Numbered from the stretch's first letter, positions 41,662-51,826 are shown. The stretch: DNA of 64,000 nt from an uncultured Acetatifactor sp. (GCA_910584865.1 CAJUCE010000014.1:1-64000); one strand, 5' to 3'. Translations and numbers: made by a program. The notes: generated by a model from the sequence alone, not told the origin.

Positions 41662-43305
41662 TTACTTTGTCAAAGCCCTGGCGCCCTTCCGGTCGATACG
41701 AACGCCTTTCCGGTCGACACAGACGTCCTTCCGGTCCCCGGGCAGATACAGAACCCGATATCCCGCTTCATGCAGCGCCCTGCCCAGAGCCAGGCTCAGT
41801 TCCCGAATATCGCAATCTTCGGGCAAAAGCGCCGCATCGAAAATATCCTCACTCGGTACTTCCTGGTAAGGCACTCCTGTAATCCGTTCAAAAAGATCCC
41901 TGCATTCCGGGCGCACCTGGATATTGCGCAGATCCACGGCATATGCATCCTGCGGCAGTATCGCACGGTGGAGGTAACCGCTGTAATGAATCGGAAGGTT
42001 CTCGTACAGCACGGCGCCGCCCCTGCGTGACGGACTGCCTCCGATCGCGCCTGCATGACGTACTTCCCTGCCGTCCGGAATCCCTGCCACCCCATGCCCG
42101 TCCATCAGACTACTTCCGCGCACGTCTTCCCCTGGGACTGCTCTTCCTTCCGGCTCCTCTGCCACCTCATGCCCGTCCGTCAGTCTGCCGCTGGCCACTC
42201 GCCCTTTCCTGACCACCCTGCCTCCCACGGCTCCCACATCCGTTCGGCTGTCGAAGACAGAGCCCTCGTACCGCAGCGCATAAAAACCCACATGAGCGGT
42301 TTGGACCGCTGCGGCCTTCCACCCCGCCCGATCCGCATAATCCTGTATAGCCCGGCGCCCGCCCTCGTAAGCATACAGCTTGCTCCGGGGATTTTCCGCT
42401 GTGGAACCAAGATGGCATCTCCAGTGATACAGCACGTCAGGGACATGCACAATCGCCGCTTCCTGCTCTCTGAGGACATACGCTGCCCGCAATACCAGAT
42501 CATAATCCTGGGCACCTTCATATTCTTTACGGAATTTTAATCTCCCAATCAATTCTCTATCCATCACCAGAAAATGACAGATATAATTGTTGGAAAGAAG
42601 CAGATCCAGATTAAAATCTTCTTTATAATTAGGCTCATAATATTTTGTTCTGTCTCCGTTGCATTTATCTTCATCGGAATAGAGCATTTGGGGTCTTATC
42701 CCCCTCTGTATGCCTTCTGTCACTGCCTTTGCCATTTCGTAGAGCGCACTTTCGGTCAATACATCATCGTGATCCAGAAGCCCTACATAATCTCCGGCGG
42801 CATAGAAAAGCGCCTGGTTGGTATTTTCAGCGATTCCTGCGTTTTGTGCCAGACTGATATACCGAATCCTGCCCCGGGCAAAAGCCAGACTGCCTTTTTC
42901 CGCTCCCTTCTCCCCGGGGCCGCTGTCCTCCTTACAAAAATCCACCCCTCCATAATCCGCTATCTCCCGCACCACCCGCTCTACGCTGTCGTCCTCCGTG
43001 GCGTCCGCCAGAATCAGCTCCCATCCGGGATAGGTCTGACAGCGCAATGAGTCCGCCAATTCTCTCAAAAATATCGGCTTCGTCCTGTAAAGCGGAACAA
43101 CAATACTGAATGTGACCGTATATCCTCTCTCCCTCCAGAGACTGCGCTGTAACATCAGCTCTTCCTCTGGAACCGGCCTCCAGATATAGGACGGAGCTTT
43201 TCTTTCCTCCAATCTCTCCCAAACGGCATACCAGGTTTTCCTGATGCCGTTTCTCTGCAGATAATATATGGTTTTTTTCAGATTTGCCACGCTGATTCTG
43301 CCCAC
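41662..43305 (-). CDS. Two-domain family 2 glycosyltransferase with repeat insertions
   Basis: About 547 residues. The first GT-A domain (FSIVVPLYRT, LDHDD, YSDEDK, GAQDYDLVLRA) is complete. The second domain begins as usual (DVGAVGGRVV) and resumes at VRHAGAIGG, but between them lies a low-complexity insertion of roughly 45 residues, built partly from a 25-residue repeat (LTDGHEVAEEPEGRAV and LMDGHGVAGIPDGREV). The C-terminus ends in three 7-residue units (DRKDVCV, DRKGVRI, DRKGARA). Family members normally have only a short loop there. The frame opens at a GTG; I prefer the one at 43305 with GGGGGAGG 4 nt upstream. Located between the pgm and glycosyltransferase genes. Confidence 0.85.
   Translation of the reverse strand: MGRISVANLKKTIYYLQRNGIRKTWYAVWERLEERKAPSYIWRPVPEEELMLQRSLWRERGYTVTFSIVVPLYRTKPIFLRELADSLRCQTYPGWELILADATEDDSVERVVREIADYGGVDFCKEDSGPGEKGAEKGSLAFARGRIRYISLAQNAGIAENTNQALFYAAGDYVGLLDHDDVLTESALYEMAKAVTEGIQRGIRPQMLYSDEDKCNGDRTKYYEPNYKEDFNLDLLLSNNYICHFLVMDRELIGRLKFRKEYEGAQDYDLVLRAAYVLREQEAAIVHVPDVLYHWRCHLGSTAENPRSKLYAYEGGRRAIQDYADRAGWKAAAVQTAHVGFYALRYEGSVFDSRTDVGAVGGRVVRKGRVASGRLTDGHEVAEEPEGRAVPGEDVRGSSLMDGHGVAGIPDGREVRHAGAIGGSPSRRGGAVLYENLPIHYSGYLHRAILPQDAYAVDLRNIQVRPECRDLFERITGVPYQEVPSEDIFDAALLPEDCDIRELSLALGRALHEAGYRVLYLPGDRKDVCVDRKGVRIDRKGARALTK
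41677..41738 (-). repeat. Three 21 nt in-frame tandem units at a glycosyltransferase C-terminus
   Basis: The motif TTCCGGTCGAcACgaACG recurs about every 21 nt on the plus strand (three units), coding for DRKxVxx heptads on the minus strand. In-frame unit length means copy changes would not shift the reading frame. Confidence 0.7.
42074..42190 (-). repeat. 75 nt-spaced imperfect direct repeat inside a glycosyltransferase gene
   Basis: Copies beginning at 42074 and 42149 share about 30 of 38 nt (TCCGG...CTGCCACC...CATGCCCGTCC). The 75 nt spacing is 25 codons, so this is an in-frame duplication that produced the insertion in the second glycosyltransferase domain. Confidence 0.75.
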
Positions 43306-43426
43306 GCTACCTCCCCCTGACACCTTCTCATACCGTCCGGTCTGCTACCGAATCCAGCCCATCTCCTCCAGGGATTTCATGACCCCTTCCGGACCGGCAG
43401 ACGTATCCCCCTTTTTCAGCAGGCTG

Positions 43427-43460
43427 AAAATCCCTGCCCGGGTTTCCTCCGGACAGGGAT
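43427..43460 (-). terminator. Terminator of the phosphoglucomutase gene
   Basis: On the minus strand ATCCCTG pairs with CAGGGAT, and CCGG with CCGG inside it, followed by TTTTC. The T run is short, so it may be leaky into the glycosyltransferase genes downstream. Confidence 0.65.
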
Positions 43461-43499
43461 CTTTCGCTTTTTGTAAAATACAGCCAGTTCCCGAAAAGC

Positions 43500-45221
43500 T
43501 TACAGTACAGCCTTCAGATCCTCAGTCAGCTCAGCCAGTTTCTCCTGTGCATCCTCAAGGCTCGTGCCCTTCACGCCCATATAGAACTTGATCTTGGGTT
43601 CTGTCCCGGAAGGACGCGCGCAGCACCATGCGTCATCAGGAAGCTCGAAGTACAGCACATTGGACTTCGGCAGGCCGGTCTTGCCCTCTTCTCCTGTAAC
43701 CATGTCCACAAGACGATCCGTGTCATAATCCCTGAACTTCAGCACCTGGCGCCCGCCGAAAGCCTTGGGCGGGTTCTTGCGGAGCTTATCCATGATTTCC
43801 GCGATCTGCTTCGAACCGTCGATGCCCTTCAGCGTGATAGTATACTGAGACTCCTTGTAATAGCCGTACTTCTCATAAGTATCCAGCATCATATCCCACA
43901 GGGTCTTGCCATGTTTCTTGCAGTAAGCGGCCACCTCACAGAGGCACATCACCGCCACGATGGCATCCTTATCCCTGGCATGGGTTCCGGCCAGACAGCC
44001 GTAGCTCTCCTCCAGGCCGAATACATAATTGTTGCTGCCGCTTCTCTCGAAGAGCTTGATCTGCTCGCCGATGAACTTAAATCCGGTTAGAACCTCAATC
44101 AGCTTTACGCCATAGGTCTGCGTAATAGGCCGGGTCATATTTGTGGTCACAATCGTCGTCACAAGCGCAGGATTTACCGGCATGGTGTTTGTGGCGGTTC
44201 TCTCTCTCAGAATATATTCCGCAATCAACATACCGGACATATTACCGGTAAAGGACACATATTCTCCGGTTTTGGAATCCTTGGCATAGACGCCCAGACG
44301 GTCCGCATCAGGATCCGTGGCCAGGACAATATCCGCATCCTTCTCCTTTGCCAGACGCAGGGCATAAGTAAACGCCTTGGGATCCTCCGGGTTGGGGTAA
44401 TCCAGGGTAGTAAAATTCGGATCCGGATTCTCCTGCTCGGGAACCACATATACATGTTTAAAGCCAAGCTCTGAAAGAATCCGTCTTGCAGGGACATTGC
44501 CCGTACCGCACAGAGGAGTGTATACGATCCTGATATCATCCGCCACCTCCGCAATAACTTCCGGATGGATGATCTGCTTCTTCAGTTCCGCCATGTATTT
44601 ATCGTCAATCTCTTTGCCGATGACCTGATACAGTCCCTTTTCCATCGCTTCCGCCTTGTCCATGGTCTTCACGGTATGGTAATCCTTGATGGCCTGTACT
44701 TCCCCGATGATCTGCCTGTCAAAGGGCGCCGTTACCTGAGCGCCGTCTTCCCAGTATACCTTGTAGCCATTGTACTCGGGCGGATTATGGCTGGCCGTCA
44801 CAACGATACCTGCCGTACAGCCCAGCGTACGCAGCGCAAAGGAAAGTTCCGGCGTAGGACGCAACGCGTCAAACACATATGCCTTGATGCCGTTGGCCGC
44901 CAGACAAAGCGCCGCCACATCCGCAAATTCGGGAGACATTCTCCTGGAATCATATGCGATGGCAACCCCTTTGGCCTGGGTTCCGTTCTTCAGAATAAAG
45001 TTGGCAAGCCCCTGTGTTGCTTTCCGGACCGTGTAGATATTCATACGATTGGTGCCAGCGCCGATGATCCCTCTCAATCCCCCGGTACCAAACTCCAGTT
45101 CCTTATAGAACCGCTCTTCGATTTCTCCCTTGTCCCCTTTAATCGCCAAAAGTTCATCCTTGGTGGCCTGGTCAAAATAATCGTCTTCCAACCAGAAATT
45201 AAACTCATCCATAAAACTCAT
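43500..45221 (-). CDS. Phosphoglucomutase / phosphomannomutase (alpha-D-phosphohexomutase)
   Basis: 573 residues, matching Gram-positive PgcA-type enzymes. Active-site Ser144 in TASHNPPEYNGYK, metal loop DPDADRLG, sugar-binding EESYG, and phosphate-binding RPSGTEPKIKFY. It interconverts glucose-6-phosphate and glucose-1-phosphate, feeding UDP-glucose and dTDP-rhamnose synthesis and glycogen metabolism. I start at ATG 45221 with GAGGAG 7 nt upstream; the 17-residue longer frame lacks a site. It lies within the polysaccharide region, consistent with precursor supply. Confidence 0.95.
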   Translation of the reverse strand: MSFMDEFNFWLEDDYFDQATKDELLAIKGDKGEIEERFYKELEFGTGGLRGIIGAGTNRMNIYTVRKATQGLANFILKNGTQAKGVAIAYDSRRMSPEFADVAALCLAANGIKAYVFDALRPTPELSFALRTLGCTAGIVVTASHNPPEYNGYKVYWEDGAQVTAPFDRQIIGEVQAIKDYHTVKTMDKAEAMEKGLYQVIGKEIDDKYMAELKKQIIHPEVIAEVADDIRIVYTPLCGTGNVPARRILSELGFKHVYVVPEQENPDPNFTTLDYPNPEDPKAFTYALRLAKEKDADIVLATDPDADRLGVYAKDSKTGEYVSFTGNMSGMLIAEYILRERTATNTMPVNPALVTTIVTTNMTRPITQTYGVKLIEVLTGFKFIGEQIKLFERSGSNNYVFGLEESYGCLAGTHARDKDAIVAVMCLCEVAAYCKKHGKTLWDMMLDTYEKYGYYKESQYTITLKGIDGSKQIAEIMDKLRKNPPKAFGGRQVLKFRDYDTDRLVDMVTGEEGKTGLPKSNVLYFELPDDAWCCARPSGTEPKIKFYMGVKGTSLEDAQEKLAELTEDLKAVL

Positions 45222-45358
45222 CTTGCTTCTCCTCTTTTCTGCGCGGAGCTTGATTTTAAAAGCATTGTTCACCGCCGCCTGAAGTCATGCATCCATAACC
45301 CGCGCCTGTATGGATATCCGCTTTTCCTTATTTTAACACATCCGTGCAAATATTGCCA

Positions 45359-48300
45359 CTATCTTTCTTCTTTTGGCTTCAGCCAGCGGCCCATGGCGGC
45401 AACCAGCTGCGGTACATCCAACGGCTTGGTCATATGCTCGTTCATTCCGGCTTCCCGGCTGGCCGCAATATCTTCTGCATAAGCATTCGCCGAAAGCGCA
45501 ATAATTGGAACGGCCAACGCATCCTGCCGGGTGAGCTTTCGGATCGCCCGGGTAGCTTCATATCCGTTCATCACCGGCATCTGTATATCCATGAAAATCA
45601 TATCGAAATACCCTTCCGGCATCTCGCCGAACCGCCGCAGACCTGCTCTGCCATCGGAGGCACACTCCACCAGGGCGCCCGTGGCCCCGATAATCTCCAT
45701 GGCAATCTCCTGATTGATTACATTATCCTCCACCAGCAGCACTCTGTTCCCCTGAAAAAGTTTGTCCGAGAGCGTATCTTCGTCCGCAATATCCGACTGC
45801 CCTTCCGCTCCGCTCTTCCCCTGCTGTTTCAAAAACAACGTAACCGTAACTTCCGTGCCTTTGCCCTGCGTACTCTCAACCGATATATTCCCTCCCATCA
45901 TTCTCACGATATTCTGCGCGATGGTCATTCCCAGCCCGGTGCCTTCCACCCTACTGATACGGGAATCCTCCTCACGGCTGAAGGGTTCAAAAATATGTGG
46001 TATAAACGCCTTCTCCATCCCCACACCGTTGTCCCTGAAAATAAAATCATAGGAACAACATCCATACTTTCTCGCTTCTCTCTCCGTGACTTCCAGCTCC
46101 AAAATTCCGCCGGAAGGAGTAAATTTTACCGAATTCCCCAGGATATTCAGAAAAACCTGCCGCAGGCGCGCCCAATCTCCTATCACCTCTTCATGCGTAA
46201 TCCGCACGGCTTCCGCCTTCAATTCCAACCCCTTTTGCTGCACATCCGGCAAAATCGTATCCGTTACATTTTTCACCAGATCAGACAGCCGGAATGAATC
46301 TGCCGCAAGATCCACATTCCCGGCCTCCATTTCATTCATGTCCAGAATTTCATTCACCAACGCCAGCAAATTAGTGCCGGATATCCTGATTTTCCCCAGA
46401 CAATCCTCAACCCGCTCTCTGTCTTCCATATGCTCGGAAGCAATCTGGGTCATACCGATAATCCCGTTCATAGGGGTCCTGATATCATGACTCATGCGGG
46501 AGAGGAATTCGCTCTTGGAAGCATTGGCATGATTTGCCGCCTGGCAGGCAGCCTCCAACGCCCGCTGCTCCCGCATCTCCCTGCGCTTGCTCTCAGTCAC
46601 ATCCTGCGCCACATACACGATATCAGTGGCTCTCCCCATCTCATCGGCCTGTGCCATCACTGCGGTAGCACGAATCCAGCCGTAATCCTCCGGATCCGCA
46701 TCTGTCTGCTCGGTCCGCTTTCTGTATGCAAAGGTCACAAACGGCTGATCCGATCCCAAGACCTGCCGCAGATTCCGTATACTCAAGGTATACAGATAAT
46801 TCGCCCTGTCTTCCGGATGTACAAAAGTATCCGCATAGGTGCGCAGTGCCGTCATATAATCCGACTGTTCGCCCAATATCTTCTCCACCTCTCCAAGCTG
46901 AGTCACACTGCGTAAAATCTGTCTGTCCAGATTCGCATAATAGGTGGCAAAAAACATGCTGCTGAGGCTCCCTATGATATTCGCCTGTTCTTTGGCCTTC
47001 TTTTTGCGTTTTTCCTCCTGGAGCTTCTCTCTGGTAATATCCCTCCCCAGAATATTGACTAATATCTGCCCATCTCTCCGGATATAGGTCACATGCTGTT
47101 CCAGCCATTGTACAGGGGATCTGTTCAGGCGGTACTGGCAAATCTCCTCTGAATAATCCCGGGTCTTCCTGGCCTGCTCCCGAAGATGCGCCGGTTCCAT
47201 CACCTTCCGGAATATATCCATATCTTCCCGGCAAATAGACTTTGCCAGAGCCTGCTCATAGAAATGGGTATAGCTTCCTGTCCCCGCATTCTGGGGCTTG
47301 GCGCTTTCGTTGAGCCAGAACCTTTCGCATTGATCGCTTTCCAGCTGGACTGTGGTCATGATGCCGAATCTGGATTTTAAAATCGCCGCCATCTGCAGAT
47401 CCCGTTGCAGAAGAATCTTCTCCTGACGTACCCGTTTATCCACATCCTGAAGAGCCAGAACCGCATAGCCCTTCGCTCCCTGATTTCTGCCGAAATAAGC
47501 GATCACTGCCACATAACGATAGCCCTGACCGCTATGCCACTGGCACAGCATATCCGTTTTCTGCACCCCCGTATCTCTGGCCTGGCGCAGTCCTTCCAAA
47601 GAAAACTTCTTCGAAAACGACTCCTGATCCTCCTGACATACCTGCCTGCGCAGACGGGAATCCAGAACCACATCCCACTTCAATGTCTGAGAATTCCACC
47701 CCTCCTGACTATATCCATCTTCCCGAATCAGGTTCACCATGCCGTCGCCCAAATCGATGGCATAGACACCAAAGTTCTGCTCCCCCAGCGTACGGGTAAC
47801 CTCCTGAAGCCTGACGCTGGCCTCATCCAGCTCCAGGCTTTCTTTCAGCATATCCTGTACATCCTTCATATAAAGCATCACGATCTGCTCCTGATCCGTA
47901 TAACCGGAATCAGGAACCACTTCCATCAGATTCCACCGAAAACCCTCAGGAGAACGGCGTCTATAGCTGCAGAACAGCATTTTCCGCCCTGCAAGCAAGG
48001 CACCCTTCAGATATTCCAGATGGGTAAAGCTTAAAAAGCGGTCCCTGTCATCCGGATGCAGTATCCCATTCTCCTTAAATTGCGCCACCCACTGCGAAAA
48101 TGTCTCTGCCCCATTGTCCGCCGCCCAGTCTTCGGCAGCGGGCTTTACAATATCATATGTATTTTTTGTCAAATTCACCCGCAGAATCTTGCGGTATATG
48201 GAACTGAGCTCATCCTTGTGAGGCGACACCGTGATCACAAAAGCCGGTATTTCATCCGCCCACAGAATTTGTTTCGCCGAGATATCCATTGCCTTTCCTA

Positions 48301-48535
48301 CAGGTCCGTCACAGCTTACTGTCTGGTTTTCCTGCTTATCTCCGATACTCTCAAGGGGGCAATTGGCACACGAATAGGTCCACAGTCTGTCACAGGCTAT
48401 GCCCTTCTGCACTTTGGGTACCATCTGTTTCATTCTGCTGTTGTAATACAGAATTTCATGATTATCTTCCCGAACCACATAAATCCCGGCGCCTGGTATG
48501 GAATCTAAAATTTTCTCGTAATCTCTGCTGTCCAT
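45359..48535 (-). CDS. Large soluble PAS hybrid histidine kinase with C-terminal receiver
   Basis: 1058 residues. Several PAS-type domains fill the N-terminal 650 residues; the first carries a Cys cluster (Cys48, Cys56, Cys59 in CDRLWTYSCANCP). Then HisKA with SRMSHDIRTPMNG, HATPase with N box (FLNILGNSVKF), G1 (DNGVGM) and G2 (GTGLGM), and a C-terminal receiver with FMDIQMPVMNGYEATR. No membrane helix is seen. AGGGAGA lies 7-8 nt before the ATG at 48535; the frame extends further upstream without a good site. It needs an Hpt partner; the free Hpt protein at 11849-12202 is a candidate. Neighbouring genes are an FtsX-type ABC permease (upstream) and pgm (downstream). Signal unknown. Confidence 0.92.
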   Translation of the reverse strand: MDSRDYEKILDSIPGAGIYVVREDNHEILYYNSRMKQMVPKVQKGIACDRLWTYSCANCPLESIGDKQENQTVSCDGPVGKAMDISAKQILWADEIPAFVITVSPHKDELSSIYRKILRVNLTKNTYDIVKPAAEDWAADNGAETFSQWVAQFKENGILHPDDRDRFLSFTHLEYLKGALLAGRKMLFCSYRRRSPEGFRWNLMEVVPDSGYTDQEQIVMLYMKDVQDMLKESLELDEASVRLQEVTRTLGEQNFGVYAIDLGDGMVNLIREDGYSQEGWNSQTLKWDVVLDSRLRRQVCQEDQESFSKKFSLEGLRQARDTGVQKTDMLCQWHSGQGYRYVAVIAYFGRNQGAKGYAVLALQDVDKRVRQEKILLQRDLQMAAILKSRFGIMTTVQLESDQCERFWLNESAKPQNAGTGSYTHFYEQALAKSICREDMDIFRKVMEPAHLREQARKTRDYSEEICQYRLNRSPVQWLEQHVTYIRRDGQILVNILGRDITREKLQEEKRKKKAKEQANIIGSLSSMFFATYYANLDRQILRSVTQLGEVEKILGEQSDYMTALRTYADTFVHPEDRANYLYTLSIRNLRQVLGSDQPFVTFAYRKRTEQTDADPEDYGWIRATAVMAQADEMGRATDIVYVAQDVTESKRREMREQRALEAACQAANHANASKSEFLSRMSHDIRTPMNGIIGMTQIASEHMEDRERVEDCLGKIRISGTNLLALVNEILDMNEMEAGNVDLAADSFRLSDLVKNVTDTILPDVQQKGLELKAEAVRITHEEVIGDWARLRQVFLNILGNSVKFTPSGGILELEVTEREARKYGCCSYDFIFRDNGVGMEKAFIPHIFEPFSREEDSRISRVEGTGLGMTIAQNIVRMMGGNISVESTQGKGTEVTVTLFLKQQGKSGAEGQSDIADEDTLSDKLFQGNRVLLVEDNVINQEIAMEIIGATGALVECASDGRAGLRRFGEMPEGYFDMIFMDIQMPVMNGYEATRAIRKLTRQDALAVPIIALSANAYAEDIAASREAGMNEHMTKPLDVPQLVAAMGRWLKPKEER

Positions 48536-48632
48536 GTAAATTCTCCCTGAACCCGATACTTCACAATCTGTTCCTATTTTATCATGGAACGGCGCAATAA
48601 TCAAGTTCGGAGACCTCTTACATCTACCATTT

Positions 48633-50984
48633 TCACTCCCCGGCCAACAAAGTCACAGGCACAATCCGCCGGATTCTCAATGACAGCAGGCAGGCTGTCC
48701 CGAAAGCAAACAAAACCACTCCCATGCCGGCCGCCGCTATAAATCCAACAGGAACCGTAAACGTACATTTCACAATCCCAATCCCGCCAAGGAACAATGC
48801 AGTCAGCGGATTGATAATCCCTGCACAGACCGTCAGCCCAACCGCGGCAGAGCAAATTACCGTCGGCATAAAACTCATCGCAGTCTGTACCACCAGCTGC
48901 CCGGTGGAAAATCCCAACGCTTTCAGGATTCCGTAATCCCGCTTCTTGCCATTCAGCAGAGTCCTCACTAGTAAATACAGCACAAACACAATAATAATGC
49001 CGCTCAGGCACAGTACCGCCGCTACTATGATAGCCATCAGGGAGACATAGACCGATGCACTTCCGTTAACCACTGAGGAAATATTAACCGACGCATTCAC
49101 GTTTCCCCCTAATTGTCCGCCGATCTCGTTTTGAAAAGCGTCCACATCCGCCCCGTCCGCCACATTAATGTAATAGCTTACATTATCAAGATTTCCCATG
49201 CGCTGAAAACCGCTCCGGGTCAACAGACAGTCCTTTCCCAGATTGTTGCTCATCTGGGTAAATCCGCAGATGATGTAATCCGCATCCCGCCCCTTTGCCG
49301 TGAGCGTGATCTCATCCCCGATTTTCAGGTTCTTCTCCCCGGCATATTTTGCCCCCACAGCAATTTCATTTTCATAGAGAGGCAGGCGGCCCTGAAAGCA
49401 TATATTCTGATTATTGATTCTGGAAAAATCCTCCGAAATCGTAGCTATTAAAAGATTTCCCTCCTCATCCTTATGCGCCACAGTCTCAGAGTGAAACAGA
49501 TACGCTTTTTCTACGGACGGATGCGCTTCCATCAGGCTTAGCAATTTCTCCTCCGCCTCCGTATTGACGTTGATGCAGGAATCCGCCGTTTCTCCCACGA
49601 TCAAATTGATAAAGGGTTCCATATCCACAATGACGTTTTCCACCATCAATCCGGCGAACACCACTACAAGAGAAAGTACCAGCATGGTAATGCAGACCGT
49701 GATATTCTGCTTGACTCCGGAACAGGTAGTCTTCAGCGCCAGAGCCAGCTGCAGCGGCATGTTTGTCTTTTCCAGAGGGATATGGTTTTGTTTGAAGCTG
49801 TGCGTCATTACACCCTGTCTGAGAGCGGCGATAGGGTCAATCTTCCGTATCCTTCCGGAAGACAGCCGCACTGCCAGGGAGACGGTCCCGCCTACGATGC
49901 CCAGAGTGATCCCGGAAGGCAGGGGCAGAAAATGCATGGCATACGGAATCCCTGTCTGAGTAATCATCATTGCATTGACTGCCGGAAATAAAATGTAGGA
50001 AAGCCCGATCCCTGCCGCTGCTGTCGCCAATGCAATCCCCGCAAACTGCAGCTGAAGAGAGGCCTCAATCTGCCGGCTTGTATATCCGATGGCTTTCATC
50101 ACTCCCAGGCTCCGCATATTTTCCTGAATATCATTGATCACATTGGATGCAATCACCACCATGGCGATCACAGTCACAAAAAACGCCATAGCGCTGACGA
50201 TACCGGAACAGATCATTTGAGAGATATACCGGGAAGAGGACACCAGAGAATACGAATTGCTCACGGCCTGCAGCCCGGGATAGCGCCCTGCGATTACATT
50301 CTTCAGCCAAGTCTCGAACTCCTCGCTCTCCTCTTTCTCCCGTATCCGCACCGACACAAGGGTGGAGGCCGGCGCAACTTCCTGTTCCTCCAGCTCTTCA
50401 TAATACTCCGGCGTCAGCACCAGCGCGCACATCGAGCAATTATGCGATCCCGCCATGATACTGTTAAAAAAACCGCAGACGGGATAATCGACTTCAGCGC
50501 TCCCGATCTTGAGTGTAATGGTCTGATCCGGCGCCAGATCGCCGTCGTTTTTATACAGCATAGGCAGATACAGACCGCCTGCGGCCTCTCCCTCCTCCAA
50601 AATCTCGATCCTGCCCACCGGGCGGTTCAGTGCCGCCTCCTTCTCCAGAATGACAAACTGTGTATTTATCTCGCCTCCGTTATAGCCAAAGCTTCCCACC
50701 ATATTCAGGGCATCATCCAGATCATACTCCGTCACACGGCTGTCCTTCTCCAATGTCTCTGCAATAAAATCCCGCAGCCCTTCATCTGCGCTGCTCACCG
50801 CCAGCGTCACATGCTCCGCATTCAGCTTCTCATGATATCTGTCGAAATTCTTTTTGTAATCCATAGAAAGCATCAGCCACAGATTCAGCATGGCCGACGC
50901 CAAAAAGAGCAGAACAATAATCGCTGCTGTCTGGCTCCTGGCGCGCCTCAGATTGAAGAAAGCTATCAAAAATGATTTGCGCAT
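48633..50984 (-). CDS. FtsX/MacB-type ABC transporter permease
   Basis: 783 residues. Helix 1 at about 15-35, a large external domain to about 250, three helices (about 255-370), a further helix (VCITMLVLSLVVVFAGLM), a second external domain, and three C-terminal helices. This 1+3, 1+3 pattern is a duplicated FtsX unit, typical of transporters that move peptides or lipids at the outer face or sense antibiotics. I start at ATG 50984 (GGGGTGG 5 nt upstream), one base after the stop of the ATPase gene, so the two are coupled. An OmpR-type two-component system lies directly upstream. Substrate unknown. Confidence 0.9.
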   Translation of the reverse strand: MRKSFLIAFFNLRRARSQTAAIIVLLFLASAMLNLWLMLSMDYKKNFDRYHEKLNAEHVTLAVSSADEGLRDFIAETLEKDSRVTEYDLDDALNMVGSFGYNGGEINTQFVILEKEAALNRPVGRIEILEEGEAAGGLYLPMLYKNDGDLAPDQTITLKIGSAEVDYPVCGFFNSIMAGSHNCSMCALVLTPEYYEELEEQEVAPASTLVSVRIREKEESEEFETWLKNVIAGRYPGLQAVSNSYSLVSSSRYISQMICSGIVSAMAFFVTVIAMVVIASNVINDIQENMRSLGVMKAIGYTSRQIEASLQLQFAGIALATAAAGIGLSYILFPAVNAMMITQTGIPYAMHFLPLPSGITLGIVGGTVSLAVRLSSGRIRKIDPIAALRQGVMTHSFKQNHIPLEKTNMPLQLALALKTTCSGVKQNITVCITMLVLSLVVVFAGLMVENVIVDMEPFINLIVGETADSCINVNTEAEEKLLSLMEAHPSVEKAYLFHSETVAHKDEEGNLLIATISEDFSRINNQNICFQGRLPLYENEIAVGAKYAGEKNLKIGDEITLTAKGRDADYIICGFTQMSNNLGKDCLLTRSGFQRMGNLDNVSYYINVADGADVDAFQNEIGGQLGGNVNASVNISSVVNGSASVYVSLMAIIVAAVLCLSGIIIVFVLYLLVRTLLNGKKRDYGILKALGFSTGQLVVQTAMSFMPTVICSAAVGLTVCAGIINPLTALFLGGIGIVKCTFTVPVGFIAAAGMGVVLFAFGTACLLSLRIRRIVPVTLLAGE

Positions 50985-50985
50985 C

Positions 50986-51744
50986 TTACCACCCCATTTC
51001 CGCAAGAAACCCGGTCAGCTTCTCATGTCTGGCCCTGGCGCCGTGCACATATGGTCCCAGGTCACACTCTCCCAGGACAGTGCCGTCCTTCAGATACAGG
51101 ATCCGGTTCCCCCGTCTGGCAGAACGCATGTCGTGGGTGACCATTACCACACTCTGCCCCCGTCCGTTAAATCCGGTCAATGTGTCCAGTACGTCCAGGC
51201 CGGTCTGGGAGTTCAGCGCCCCCGTGGGTTCGTCGGCAAAAAGGATCCGGGGGGAATTGATCAGTGCCCTTACAATGCCCACACGCTGGGCCTCTCCGCC
51301 GGATAGCTGGGCAGGAAATTTGCGCCATGCCTCTTCCTCGATATCCACCGCCGCAAACAGTTCTTTTGCGCGCCGGATCAGCTCCTTTTTATCCCGGTTC
51401 ACCAAGAGGCCTGCCGCCAGCACATTGTCCATCACACTCATACTGTCGATCAGATAGATCTGCTGGAAGACAAAACCGCAGTTACGGCGCCGAAACACCG
51501 CCAGTCCGTCGGAATCCATGTCTGATATCACATCCGTTCCGAAGGTAATTTTGCCCAGACTGGGCGTATCCATTCCGGACAATGCATAAAGAAGGGTGGA
51601 TTTTCCGGCGCCGCTGGCTCCCATTATAACGGTAAAGTCCCCCTCATACAACTGCAGATCAATATTCCGAAGAACATGCTGCATTGCTCCTCCGCTGGAA
51701 AAAGACTTGCTCAAAGCCTCGGTTTGTAACAGAACTTTTTTCAT
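50986..51744 (-). CDS. ABC transporter ATPase, LolD/MacB type
   Basis: About 252 residues. Walker A GASGAGKST, Q-loop region GFVFQQIYLID, signature LSGGEAQR, Walker B ILFADEPTGALN and switch His (VTHDM). These are hallmarks of the ATPases that pair with FtsX permeases. I start at ATG 51744 because MKKVLLQTEALSKSF matches the family N-terminus; the ribosome binding site is weak (AGG about 13 nt away). Its gene follows the sensor kinase gene by 147 nt, and that gap holds phased CTTAA repeats, which suggests the transporter is switched on by the neighbouring response regulator. Confidence 0.92.
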   Translation of the reverse strand: MKKVLLQTEALSKSFSSGGAMQHVLRNIDLQLYEGDFTVIMGASGAGKSTLLYALSGMDTPSLGKITFGTDVISDMDSDGLAVFRRRNCGFVFQQIYLIDSMSVMDNVLAAGLLVNRDKKELIRRAKELFAAVDIEEEAWRKFPAQLSGGEAQRVGIVRALINSPRILFADEPTGALNSQTGLDVLDTLTGFNGRGQSVVMVTHDMRSARRGNRILYLKDGTVLGECDLGPYVHGARARHEKLTGFLAEMGW

Positions 51745-51826
51745 AAATAAAGTATTACCTGCCTTTCTGCAGCGGCTGTAATACCTGCCGCCATGCATTC
51801 TGTGTCTTCCATTATCCCGCTTTGAT

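Noticed and set aside
41677..41738. CRISPR-like short repeat array
   Set aside because: Units are contiguous 21 nt coding repeats without spacers and lie within a glycosyltransferase reading frame.
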